Notes: generated from the sequence alone by a model not told the origin. 15,492 nucleotides of DNA from Candidatus Mediterraneibacter gallistercoris (GCA_019119745.1 DWWI01000118.1:1-15492); one strand, 5' to 3'; shown: positions 5,905 to 13,850, counted from the first letter of the stretch. Program-made: numbers and translations.

Positions 5905-7188
5905 ATGAATGAATCTATTTTTATTTTAAAAGGAAATATTATCTACAGTAAAAGCCAGACGGAATTTGCCATATGTGAACACGGATATCTTGTGTGCAGA
6001 GACGGCAAGGTTGACGGAATTTACCAGACGCTTCCGTTCCGCCTCGGCGGAAATCCGATCCGGGATTACGGCGACTGCCTGATCATACCGGGGCTTGTGG
6101 ATCTTCACATCCATGCGCCCCAGTATTCCTATAGAGGACTCGGGATGGACATGGAACTCTTAGAATGGCTCGAAGTAAATACGTTCCCGGAGGAGGCAAA
6201 GTTCGAAGAGACTGATTATGCGGAGAAGTCCTACCGGATCTTTGTGGAAAACCTTAAGAACAGCGCTACGACGAGAGCCTGTATCTTTGCCACGGTGCAC
6301 CGGCCGGCTACACTTCTTCTCATGGATATGCTTGAGAAGAGCGGGCTAGACACCTATGTAGGAAAAGTAAATATGGATCGTAACTGCCCGGATTATATCT
6401 GCGAGGAGACTCAGGAGTCGGCAGACGAGACACTGGAGTGGATCAAGGATGTAAACCACAGGAAATATAAGAATACAAAGCCCATTCTGACGCCGCGTTT
6501 CACGCCGAGCTGTACGGATGAACTGATGGAAGAGCTGAAGAAACTGCAGATGCGTTATCATCTTCCGTTGCAGTCCCATCTGTCGGAAAATCCGGGCGAG
6601 ATCCAGTGGGTGAAGGAACTCTGCCCGTGGTCGGAATTCTATGGCGATGTGTATGACCGGTTCGGCCTGTTCGGGGCGGACTGCCCGACTATTATGGCGC
6701 ACTGTGTTTACAGCGGGGATGAGGAAATCGCCCGCATGAAGGAAAACGGAGTGTTTATCGCCCACTGCCCGGAGTCCAATATGAATGTGTCATCGGGTAT
6801 TGCTCCGGTCAGAAAATTCCTTGAAGAAGACCTTCATGTGGGTATCGGAAGTGATGTGGCGGGCGGCTCTACGGAGAACCTGTTCCGCGCCATGGCCCAT
6901 GCCGTACAATCGTCAAAGCTTCGATGGAGGCTGCAGGACGACAGTCTGGAAGCGCTGACTGCTGAGGAAGTATTTTATATGGCAACGAAAGGCGGCGGAG
7001 AGTTCTTCGGAAAAGTGGGAAGCTTTGAGCCGGGATATGAGTTTGACGCCGTGGTCCTGGATGACAGCCGCCTGAAGCACCCCCAGCCGCTTGACATCAG
7101 AAGCCGGCTGGAGCGCATGATCTATCTGGCGGACGAGCGGGAGATCAAGGCGAAATATGTAAAAGGAACAGAAATCAGTCTGCCGTAA
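5905..7188 (+). CDS. guaD: Guanine deaminase (amidohydrolase superfamily)
   Basis: A 427-residue Zn-dependent amidohydrolase that should convert guanine to xanthine plus ammonia in the cytosol. The metal ligands are visible: HIH at 68-70 in PGLVDLHIHAPQYSYRGLG, His225 in LQSHLSEN, His266 in IMAHCVYS, and Asp317 in GIGSDVAGG. The guanine-deaminase signatures are clear (LLEWLEVNTFPEE, TRACIFATVHR, VGKVNMDRNCPDY, LTPRFTPSC, IAHCPESNMNVSSG). This separates it from the related SsnA, chlorohydrolase and cytosine deaminase groups. The ATG at 5905 (GGAGG 9 bases upstream) is preferred over a TTG one codon earlier. It is the first gene of a three-gene operon behind the purine riboswitch; the next gene starts 20 bases after its stop. 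Its product xanthine is the natural substrate of the following enzyme. Confidence 0.92.
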   Translation: MNESIFILKGNIIYSKSQTEFAICEHGYLVCRDGKVDGIYQTLPFRLGGNPIRDYGDCLIIPGLVDLHIHAPQYSYRGLGMDMELLEWLEVNTFPEEAKFEETDYAEKSYRIFVENLKNSATTRACIFATVHRPATLLLMDMLEKSGLDTYVGKVNMDRNCPDYICEETQESADETLEWIKDVNHRKYKNTKPILTPRFTPSCTDELMEELKKLQMRYHLPLQSHLSENPGEIQWVKELCPWSEFYGDVYDRFGLFGADCPTIMAHCVYSGDEEIARMKENGVFIAHCPESNMNVSSGIAPVRKFLEEDLHVGIGSDVAGGSTENLFRAMAHAVQSSKLRWRLQDDSLEALTAEEVFYMATKGGGEFFGKVGSFEPGYEFDAVVLDDSRLKHPQPLDIRSRLERMIYLADEREIKAKYVKGTEISLP

Positions 7189-7208
7189 GTGTAACGGAGG
7201 TGAAATGT

Positions 7209-9542
7209 ATGGAGGAGAAAGCTCATGTAACTGGAAAAAACTATACGGGAGAGAGAGAACATGTAGTCGGCAGGAGTGTAAAACGTGTAGATGCATTAGA
7301 GAAAGTTACCGGCCGGGCAAAGTACACCGACGATCTGTGCGATAAAAATGCGTACGTGGCAAAGGTACTGCACTCAACCATCGCCCACGGATATGTGAAG
7401 TCAATCGATACATCCGAGGCGGAAAAGATTCCGGGAGTGGTAAAGATCGTCACCTGTTTCGACGTACCAAAAAACTATTATCCCACGGCAGGACATCCAT
7501 GGTCCACGGAAGAGGCGCATCAGGATGTGGCAGACCGTCTGCTGCTGGTGGAGCACGTGAGATTTTACGGGGATGATGTGGCAGCCGTGATCGCGGAAAA
7601 TGAGGTGGCGGCCGCGCAGGCTGTGCGTGCGATCAGGGTTGAATACGAAGAACTGCCTTTTGTGCTTGACGTGCACAAAGCGATGGAGGACGGAGCGCCG
7701 CGGCTGCATGAAAAGTATCCGCACAATATCCTCAACCATACGTCGATCCGCAACGGTGACTATGAAAGCGCGGCGAAAGAGCCGGGACTTGTGAAAGTAG
7801 AGGGCTGGTATCAGACGCCTACTGTCCAGCACTGCCACATTGAAAATCCGGTCTGTTATGCCTACATGGAACAGGGGCGGATCGTGGTTGTGACTTCCAC
7901 GCAGCTCCCTCATATCTGCCGGCGTGTTGTGGGTCAGGCGCTGGGAATCCCGTGGGGGAAGGTAAGAGTGATCAAGCCTTACATCGGCGGAGGATTCGGC
8001 AACAAGCAGGATATTCTGTATGAGCCTCTCTGCGCATATCTGTGTACACAGGTGGGCGGCAGGACGGTGAAGATAGACACATCAAGAGAAGAAACGTTTG
8101 TATCGACACGCGTGCGCCACGCCATTCATTTCCATATTATTTCTTATGTGCGTCCGGACGGAACTTACGCGGCGCGCAAGTTCGAGAGCTGGTCGGATCA
8201 GGGGGCATATGCATCCCACGGACACAGTATTGCGGCAAAAGGAATGGGATGCTTTCCGCAGCTGTATCCGTGTCCGAATATCGAAGCTGATACATATACG
8301 GTATTTACCAATAAATCCGTCTCCGGTGCAATGAGAGGATACGGAATCCCTCAGGCAATGTTCGCGATGGAGAGCCATACAGAAGATGTGGCAAGGGCCA
8401 TCGGCATGGATCCTTATGAGTTCCGCATGAAGAATGTGATGCCGAAGGGCTTTACGGACGGATTTTCAAAGAATGTAAATTATTATGATTCTTTCCGTGA
8501 GTGTATGGAAAAAGGACGCAAAGAATTTGACTATGACAGGCGGAAAGAAAAATACTCCCATCAGACCGGCGATATACGGCGCGGTGTGGGAATAGCGGTC
8601 TTCTGGTATAATACCGGTGTGTGGCCGATCTCACTTGAAACATCCGCCTGCCGTATGGTGCTCAATCAGGACGGAAGCATTCAGGTGCAGGTAGGCGAGA
8701 CGGAGATCGGACAGGGCGCGGACACTGCATTTGCTCAGATGGCAGCAGAGACGCTCGGCATTCCTTTTGGGATGGTTCACGTAGTTTCCTCGCAGGATAC
8801 AGATGTGACGCCGTTCGGAACCGGAGCATATGCATCCAGACAGACCTACATGGCGGGATTCTCCATCCGCCAGACGGGAGAGCTCCTGAAAGAAAAGATC
8901 ATTGAGACAGCGCATGAATTAACAAGACAAATGAAAGAAAATCTGGATATTGTAAACGGAAATATTGTCAGAACAACGGACGGGGAAATCCTTATGTCTC
9001 TGGGTGAACTGGCAACAGAGAAGCTGTATAGTCTGACAAATAACGGACATCTCACAGCAGAGAGCAGTTACCAGATCAAGAATAACGCTTATTCATTCGG
9101 GTGTACCTTTGTGGAAGTTGAGGTAGATATACCGGGCTGCAAGGCTCAGGTGACAGATATTCTGAATGTCCACGACTGTGGACGCCTGATCAATCCGGCA
9201 CTTGCCGAGGCACAGGTACACGGCGGTATGAGCATGGCGATCGGCTATGCACTGTCAGAGAAGATGCTCTATGATGAGAGAACAGGAAAGCCGCTGAATA
9301 ATAATCTTCTGGACTATAAGCTTTCTACATTTATGGATCATCCGGATCTACATGCCGCATTTATTGAGAACTATGAGCCTACCAGTGCATACGGGACGAA
9401 AGCACTGGGAGAGCCGCCGACATGTTCTCCTGCACCGGCGATCCGTAATGCGATCCTGCAGGCAACCGGAGTGGCACTGAACGAGATACCAATGAGACCT
9501 CATCTGCTGTTTGAGAAGTTTACAGAGGCAGGTCTGCTCTGA
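7209..9542 (+). CDS. Xanthine dehydrogenase-type molybdenum hydroxylase, molybdopterin-binding large subunit
   Basis: A 777-residue large subunit of the xanthine oxidase family. It starts with the a/b hammerhead domain (SVKRVDALEKVTGRAKYTDDL) and continues with the two Moco-binding domains. Motifs are GGGFGNK at 260-266, GAMRGYG at 373-379, GETEIGQGAD at about 496-505 and TKALGEPP with the catalytic base Glu at about 735. It should hydroxylate xanthine or a related oxopurine at a Mo centre, or run in reverse on urate in anaerobes. Residue 267, right after GGGFGNK, is Gln, where mammalian xanthine oxidase has Glu802; this bears on substrate choice. The ATG at 7209 lies 8 bases after GGAGG; an upstream GTG overlaps that ribosome binding site and is unlikely. 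Electrons go through the FAD/FeS protein encoded 22 bases downstream. Confidence 0.93.
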   Translation: MEEKAHVTGKNYTGEREHVVGRSVKRVDALEKVTGRAKYTDDLCDKNAYVAKVLHSTIAHGYVKSIDTSEAEKIPGVVKIVTCFDVPKNYYPTAGHPWSTEEAHQDVADRLLLVEHVRFYGDDVAAVIAENEVAAAQAVRAIRVEYEELPFVLDVHKAMEDGAPRLHEKYPHNILNHTSIRNGDYESAAKEPGLVKVEGWYQTPTVQHCHIENPVCYAYMEQGRIVVVTSTQLPHICRRVVGQALGIPWGKVRVIKPYIGGGFGNKQDILYEPLCAYLCTQVGGRTVKIDTSREETFVSTRVRHAIHFHIISYVRPDGTYAARKFESWSDQGAYASHGHSIAAKGMGCFPQLYPCPNIEADTYTVFTNKSVSGAMRGYGIPQAMFAMESHTEDVARAIGMDPYEFRMKNVMPKGFTDGFSKNVNYYDSFRECMEKGRKEFDYDRRKEKYSHQTGDIRRGVGIAVFWYNTGVWPISLETSACRMVLNQDGSIQVQVGETEIGQGADTAFAQMAAETLGIPFGMVHVVSSQDTDVTPFGTGAYASRQTYMAGFSIRQTGELLKEKIIETAHELTRQMKENLDIVNGNIVRTTDGEILMSLGELATEKLYSLTNNGHLTAESSYQIKNNAYSFGCTFVEVEVDIPGCKAQVTDILNVHDCGRLINPALAEAQVHGGMSMAIGYALSEKMLYDERTGKPLNNNLLDYKLSTFMDHPDLHAAFIENYEPTSAYGTKALGEPPTCSPAPAIRNAILQATGVALNEIPMRPHLLFEKFTEAGLL

Positions 9543-9564
9543 TACGGAAAAGAGGTGGAAGACT

Positions 9565-11079
9565 ATGTATGATATGAAGGCATTGCATGAGGCGAAGAGT
9601 GTGGACGATGCGGTCAGACTGCTTCTGGAGTATCCGCAGGCACAGATTATTGCAGGCGGAAGCGACGTGCTCGTCCAGATGAGAGAAGGAAAGCGCGCAG
9701 GCGCGGAACTGGTAAGTATATACGGGCTGGATGAACTGCGCGGCGTGGTCATGGAAGAGGACGGAACAATCCGGATCGGATCTCTGACCAGTTTCTCCCA
9801 TATTACGAAAGACCCGATTATTCAGAAATATATCAATGTTCTCGGTGAAGCAGTGGATATGGTAGGCGGTCCTCAGATACGGAATATCGGAACCATCGGC
9901 GGCAATACCTGCAACGGAGTGACATCGGCAGATTCGGCGTCCACCCTGTTTGCGTGGGATGCGGTGATCGAGCTGGCGGGACCGGACGGAATCAGAAGGA
10001 TTCCGATCAAGGATTTCTACATTAAGGCGGGAAAAGTGGATTTAAGACCGGGAGAGATACAGACTGCTATCCTGATTCCGAGAGAAGCCTACGAAGGATA
10101 TGAGGGATATTATATCAAATATGCCATGAGAAATGCTATGGATATTGCAACTCTGGGCTGCTCTGTAAACGTAAAACTTTCAGAGGATAAGAAAACATTT
10201 ACAGATGTCCGCATTGCCTACGGCGTGGCTGGGCCTGTTCCTATGCGTGCTGTTCATGCGGAGGCGGCAGGCAGAGGACTTGAAGTGACAGACGAGAATA
10301 TCGAGAAGATCGGAGATACGGTACTTGAGGATGTAACGCCCCGCGACAGCTGGAGAGCGAGCAAGGCATTCCGGGAGCATATCTCCAAACTCCTGTGCAA
10401 GAGGGCGCTGAGAGAAGCGGTCAGAAGAGCAGGGGGCGTGATTTCGGAAGAAAGTCAGGCGGCTATGGCTCCGAATACTTCGGATAATGAGAATGCCGGG
10501 ACGGGTGAGAAGAAAGAAGCACCGGCGTCGATATCGGGAGTTTCAGAGGACTCAGGGACTGTGAGGCATACGATTATGACAGATGCCGAGAGCGGAAAGC
10601 AGTATAAGCTGGTGCGGTGCCGCATCAATGGCGTAGAGAGGGAGACTATGGTGGATGTCAGGGCGTCTCTCACGGATATGCTGCGGAATGATTATTCCCT
10701 GACCAGTGTAAAGAAAGGCTGCGAGGTGGGAGAGTGCGGCGCCTGCAATGTGATCATCGACGGGGAGTGTTACAATTCCTGTATTTATCTTGCCGTATGG
10801 GCGGACGGAAAAGAAATCCGTACTGTAGAAGGACTGATGGGACCGGACGGCGAGCTCTCAGACATTCAGCAGGCATTTATCGACGAGGCGGCAGTGCAGT
10901 GCGGATTCTGTACGCCGGGTGTGATCATGAGCGCTGTGGAGATCCTTGAGAGCGGAAAAGAATACACAAGAGATGAGCTGAGAAAGCAGCTCTCAGGACA
11001 TCTGTGCAGATGTACCGGATATGAAAATATCCTGAATGCCGTGGAGAAGACGATGAAGAAGCGGCTTGGAAAACTGTAA
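9565..11079 (+). CDS. Fused FAD-binding and [2Fe-2S] subunit of the xanthine dehydrogenase
   Basis: A 504-residue protein joining two subunits that are separate in many bacteria. Residues 1 to about 290 are the FAD-binding medium subunit: IIAGGSDVLVQMREG at 28-42, then QIRNIGTIGGNTCNG at 104-118, followed by the CO-dehydrogenase flavoprotein C-terminal domain. Residues about 295-345 are a polar low-complexity linker. Residues about 348-500 are the iron-sulfur subunit. A plant-type cluster site lies at C386, C391, C394 and C406 (CEVGECGAC), and the second cluster site comprises CGFC (446-449) and CRC (481-483). All eight cluster cysteines are present, so it should pass electrons from the Mo centre to FAD and an acceptor. 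The order FAD then FeS differs from eukaryotic xanthine dehydrogenase (FeS-FAD-Mo). AGAGGTGG precedes the ATG at 9565. No terminator is visible after the stop. Confidence 0.92.
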   Translation: MYDMKALHEAKSVDDAVRLLLEYPQAQIIAGGSDVLVQMREGKRAGAELVSIYGLDELRGVVMEEDGTIRIGSLTSFSHITKDPIIQKYINVLGEAVDMVGGPQIRNIGTIGGNTCNGVTSADSASTLFAWDAVIELAGPDGIRRIPIKDFYIKAGKVDLRPGEIQTAILIPREAYEGYEGYYIKYAMRNAMDIATLGCSVNVKLSEDKKTFTDVRIAYGVAGPVPMRAVHAEAAGRGLEVTDENIEKIGDTVLEDVTPRDSWRASKAFREHISKLLCKRALREAVRRAGGVISEESQAAMAPNTSDNENAGTGEKKEAPASISGVSEDSGTVRHTIMTDAESGKQYKLVRCRINGVERETMVDVRASLTDMLRNDYSLTSVKKGCEVGECGACNVIIDGECYNSCIYLAVWADGKEIRTVEGLMGPDGELSDIQQAFIDEAAVQCGFCTPGVIMSAVEILESGKEYTRDELRKQLSGHLCRCTGYENILNAVEKTMKKRLGKL

Positions 11080-11136
11080 CAGGCTGGGCACATTTTTCAA
11101 GTAAACAGACATATTATTCTATATCAATTCAAAAAA

Positions 11137-11183
11137 TTCCCCTGCTATAATCGTACTATATGTATCGATGAAAGGCAGGGGAA
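11137..11183 (+). promoter_or_regulatory. Extended -10 promoter and inverted repeat ahead of the GH43 pseudogene
   Basis: TGCTATAAT (11143-11151) is a perfect extended -10 without a convincing -35. A 9-bp inverted repeat TTCCCCTGC (11137-11145) and GCAGGGGAA (11175-11183) surrounds it and reaches the ribosome binding site, as an operator or RNA hairpin might. The region 11080-11136 holds nothing else that I can see. Confidence 0.5.
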
Positions 11184-11187
11184 ATTC

Positions 11188-11718
11188 ATGAAAATCAAAA
11201 ATCCCATTTTACGCGGGTTTAACCCGGATCCAAGTATTGTCAGAGTAGATGACACATATTATCTGGCGACCTCTACGTTTGAGTGGTAGCCCGGCGTGCA
11301 GATCCATATGTCCAAAGATCTGGCGCATTAACTATCTGATCACGGCGGAAGATATCATGGGACCGTGGTCCGATCCCGTGATCCTGAACACAGCCGGTTT
11401 TGATGCCTCACTGTTCCACGATGACGACGGGAAAAATATCTGGTAAACCAATATTGGGACCCGCGTCCGTATCACCATCCGTTTTACGGGATCATGTGTA
11501 CGGAGTATGCCCATCAGGAGCGAGTAGCAAGATCCCGTTCTCTGCACGGTGAATTCGAGACACAGCCGGGAAAACCGATGCTTACTACTCTGGATGCACC
11601 GTGGCATCCGATTCAGAAAGCAGGCCATGGTTCACTGGTAGATACACCGGAAGGAGAGTGGTACTTTGCGCATCTGATGGGCAGGCCGCTGCATTGGCAG
11701 CAGCAGGATATGCTATAG
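11188..11718 (+). pseudogene. Glycoside hydrolase family 43 (beta-xylosidase/arabinofuranosidase), degraded
   Basis: The start is a good GH43 N-terminus ([20 protein letters not shown], then [10 protein letters not shown]), but TAG follows at once where the family continues (F/Y)PGVQIH. The frame then resumes as [11 protein letters not shown] and stops at TAA. After a deletion the piece [19 protein letters not shown] to [16 protein letters not shown] matches the family and ends in TAA. In another frame WDPRPYHHPFYGIM, VARSRSLHGEFETQPGKPML and QKAGHGSLVDTPEGEWYF follow, and the gene ends early at 11718. Several deletions, two or more stops and a missing C-terminal half make it non-functional. 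When intact it would have removed xylose or arabinose from plant oligosaccharides. Confidence 0.88.
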
Positions 11719-11765
11719 CAAGGAGAAAGAAAGTACGTAAGAGAAGACGAATTTATAACTGATAT

Positions 11766-11816
11766 AAAAAGCAGATTGCATATCTTAGTTAATTCAACGA
11801 TGTGTATCTGCTTTTA
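11766..11816 (+). terminator. Hairpin terminator (bidirectional) after the GH43 remnant
   Basis: AAAAGCAGAT (11767-11776) pairs with ATCTGCTTTT (11806-11815), 10 bp, around a loop of about 29 bases, with T-rich sequence after it. The A/T flanks would let it work on both strands. Between 11719 and 11766 I see nothing. Confidence 0.6.
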
Positions 11817-11842
11817 CGATTTTATTTTAGACCGCAAAACAA

Positions 11843-11872
11843 TTGAGTGCTTTTGAGAAAGTGTGGTACAAT
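11843..11872 (+). promoter_or_regulatory. Promoter of the truncated XRE regulator
   Basis: TTGAGT (11843-11848), an 18-base spacer and TACAAT (11867-11872) with TGG ahead of it (extended -10). It remains intact although the start of the gene behind it is gone. Confidence 0.6.
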
Positions 11873-11883
11873 GTAAAACAAGG

Positions 11884-12040
11884 TTTGCAAAGGAAGTTGT
11901 CATCAGTACCAACACTCCTGCAAAGCTTTTAAGAAATGAATTTGTGTCGATGGAGATACCCGTAAGAATTTGCAGAAAATTAAACTGCACTGTAGATGAC
12001 ATAATGGATATTCTCCCGGGAACCAGGGAAAGATTGTAGG
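11884..12040 (+). pseudogene. XRE/Cro-CI type helix-turn-helix regulator, 5'-truncated
   Basis: Reading from 11884 to the TAG at 12038-12040 gives FAKEVVISTNTPAKLLRNEF, then VSMEIPVRICRKLNCTVDDIMDILP. This is the recognition helix and C-terminal part of the short Cro/CI-type HTH proteins common in Firmicutes accessory regions. The first helices and the start codon are missing: the fragment begins 12 bases after the -10 box of an intact promoter. After the stop, GGGGG precedes an ATG at 12050 opening only a 19-codon frame (MNSTYQYIVVIKYLGCGKV), which I do not regard as a gene. Confidence 0.7.
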
Positions 12041-12149
12041 GGGATTTATATGAACAGTACCTATCAGTATATTGTAGTTATCAAATACTTGGGATGTGGA
12101 AAAGTTTAAGAAAAAAGCGGCTAATAATGTTAAAAAGCGAGGTGTTATG

Positions 12150-13616
12150 ATGACCATAGAAGAAATACTTGCCGGAGAATCTAAGAATGTGGAATTTAAG
12201 GAAAACCTGTCGGAAAAAAGTATCAAATATATGAAGTCTGTGGTTGCCTTTGCAAACGGAACCGGGGGAAAAATCATTTTCGGAATTGCTGATAAAACCA
12301 GAAAAGTGATTGGTTTTGACAAGGAAGAAGTGTTCGAAAAAATGGATGCTATTGCCAATGCAGTGTCAGATAGCTGTGAACCGGCGATCATTCCGGATAT
12401 TACTTTACAGACGGTTGATGACAAGACAATCATTGCAGTAGAGGTTTCTGGGGGCAAACAGCGACCATACTATATCAAAGCTCTCGGCAAAGAGGGTGGT
12501 GTATATGTCCGTGTTGCTGGAACGACCCGCCTTGCTGATGAATACATGATAAAAGAGTTGATGTTTGAGGGAAGCAACCGCTACTTTGACCAGACTCTGT
12601 GTACCGGGTTGGATGTTACGGATGAAGATATTGACGCTCTTTGCAAAGCCATGAAGGAGCAGGCAATCAAGAACGCTCATAATGAGGAGCAGAAGGCATC
12701 TGTCAAAGATGTTGGCAAACAGCAGCTCCGTTCCTGGGGTGTTCTGATCGAGCGTGATGGAAAAGATTATCCGTCTAATGCCTATGCTATTTTAACAGGG
12801 TGCGGAGGACTTCATGTTGCGACGCAATGTGGCGTTTTCAAGGGAACGACTAAAGAAGTTTTTGTTGATCGTCGGGAGTATACTGGTCCGATCTGGGAAC
12901 AAATTGAGGAAGCATTTCAGTTTGTTCTGCGGAATATTCATTTGGGTGCTACCATTGTGGGTATTTATCGTCAGGATGTTTATGAAATTCCGCCGGATGC
13001 CATTCGTGAGCTGATTATCAACGCAGCGGTACATCGCAGTTATCTGGATCATGGCAATATACAGGTTGCGGTGTATGATAACCGGTTAGAAATTACTTCC
13101 CCGGGGAAATTGCCAATGGGACAAACTTTGGAGCGCATGAAGGAAGGATATTCACAGATTCGTAACGAAGCCCTTGCATATGCGTTTTCTTATATGAATT
13201 TGATCGAGCATTGGGGAAGCGGTATTCCGAGAATCATCGGTAAGGTAAAAGCCGCTGGTCTGCGGGAACCGGAGTTCATTGGCGGTGAAGTTGATTTGCG
13301 TATCAATATCTATCGAGGGCAGATTGACGGCACTAATTCACTTCAACATAGTGCCGATGGTACTGAGACTGCCGATAAGCTGCCGGAAAACTGCCGGAAA
13401 GTTGCCGATAAATTGCCGATAACCGAACAAGAACAAAAAATCCACAAGTATGCGTTGGAGAATGGTTCTATTTCAACTGCTCAGGCAGTTGAGTTGTTAG
13501 GTGTTAAGCAACGTAGAGCTAGAGAGATCCTTGGCAAAATGGTTGATAACTGTTGGCTTAGAAAAGAAGGTGCATCAAGAAGTACAGTATATGTAATTAA
13601 CACAGAGAGGAGATAA
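12150..13616 (+). CDS. AlbA_2 (Schlafen-type) DNA-binding and HATPase_c_4 domain protein
   Basis: A 488-residue protein of the group annotated as ATP-binding or transcriptional regulator. Residues about 10-140 are the AlbA_2 domain (ESKNVEFKENL, YMKSVVAFANGTGGKIIFGIAD, GGVYVRVAGTTRLAD). Residues about 284-365 are the HATPase_c_4 region (AIRELIINAAVHRSYLDHGNIQV, RLEITSPGKLP, IRNEALAY, EHWGSGIPRI). Residues about 428-486 form a winged helix (ENGSISTAQAVELLGVKQRRAREIL). Such proteins are thought to bind nucleic acids, but their role is mostly unknown; they are frequent in accessory and mobile regions. The ATG at 12150 is preferred because GAGG lies 7 bases upstream; an adjacent ATG (12147) and a GTG (12096) are also in frame. 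The linker at about 408-425 is encoded by 11-bp tandem repeats. No promoter of its own is obvious. Confidence 0.85.
   Translation: MTIEEILAGESKNVEFKENLSEKSIKYMKSVVAFANGTGGKIIFGIADKTRKVIGFDKEEVFEKMDAIANAVSDSCEPAIIPDITLQTVDDKTIIAVEVSGGKQRPYYIKALGKEGGVYVRVAGTTRLADEYMIKELMFEGSNRYFDQTLCTGLDVTDEDIDALCKAMKEQAIKNAHNEEQKASVKDVGKQQLRSWGVLIERDGKDYPSNAYAILTGCGGLHVATQCGVFKGTTKEVFVDRREYTGPIWEQIEEAFQFVLRNIHLGATIVGIYRQDVYEIPPDAIRELIINAAVHRSYLDHGNIQVAVYDNRLEITSPGKLPMGQTLERMKEGYSQIRNEALAYAFSYMNLIEHWGSGIPRIIGKVKAAGLREPEFIGGEVDLRINIYRGQIDGTNSLQHSADGTETADKLPENCRKVADKLPITEQEQKIHKYALENGSISTAQAVELLGVKQRRAREILGKMVDNCWLRKEGASRSTVYVINTERR
13371..13425 (+). repeat. Five 11-bp tandem repeats inside the AlbA_2 gene
   Basis: The units are GCCGATAAGCT, GCCGGAAAACT, GCCGGAAAGTT, GCCGATAAATT and GCCGATAACCG, head to tail. 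The protein there reads ADKLPENCRKVADKLPI, so ADKLP recurs every three units (33 bases). Because 11 is not a multiple of 3, gain or loss of one unit would frameshift the winged-helix domain. A diverged sixth unit (GCCGATGGTACTGAG) starts at 13353. Confidence 0.85.
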
Positions 13617-13659
13617 CGGAAATGAATGCGGGGGATGGATAAATTTCTTTTCCTTCCCC

Positions 13660-13849
13660 ATCCGTCATACTGTTATGATTTTGTATATGGACTGTTTCCC
13701 TTGTATCAATTAGCACAGACCCGCTTTCAGCGGAGTACGACTATGCATCGATGCTTGCCGGCCCGGAAATGGAGACTATCTGGGAGAGATAATCCCCGGA
13801 GACGATCTTCAGAGAAAGATTCAACAGGAGAAATCAACACAAATAAATA
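13660..13849 (+). pseudogene. Unrecognised possible gene remnant
   Basis: One frame reads SISTDPLSAEYDYASMLAGP then EMETIWER and a stop. Skipping two bases of the GAGAGA run near 13790 continues as EIIPGDDLQRKIQQEKSTQ. The composition looks protein-like, suggesting the frameshifted tail of a gene, but I recognise no family and there is no start or ribosome binding site. The rest of 13617-13850 holds nothing else I can support. Confidence 0.22.
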
Positions 13850-13850
13850 A

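Noticed and set aside
6346..6765. Minus-strand frame of 139 codons inside guaD
   Set aside because: Antisense to a full-length enzyme with all metal ligands; no start signal.
11287..11289. TAG in the GH43 gene as a recoded codon
   Set aside because: Further stops, frameshifts and deletions follow, so a single recoded codon would not restore the protein.
13371..13425. Short tandem repeats as a CRISPR array
   Set aside because: The units are 11 bp, contiguous, without spacers, and lie inside a conserved coding frame.
13626..13850. Plus-strand frame of 74 codons
   Set aside because: No ribosome binding site, biased Arg/Ser-rich translation, and it runs across a more protein-like alternative frame and up to the terminator.
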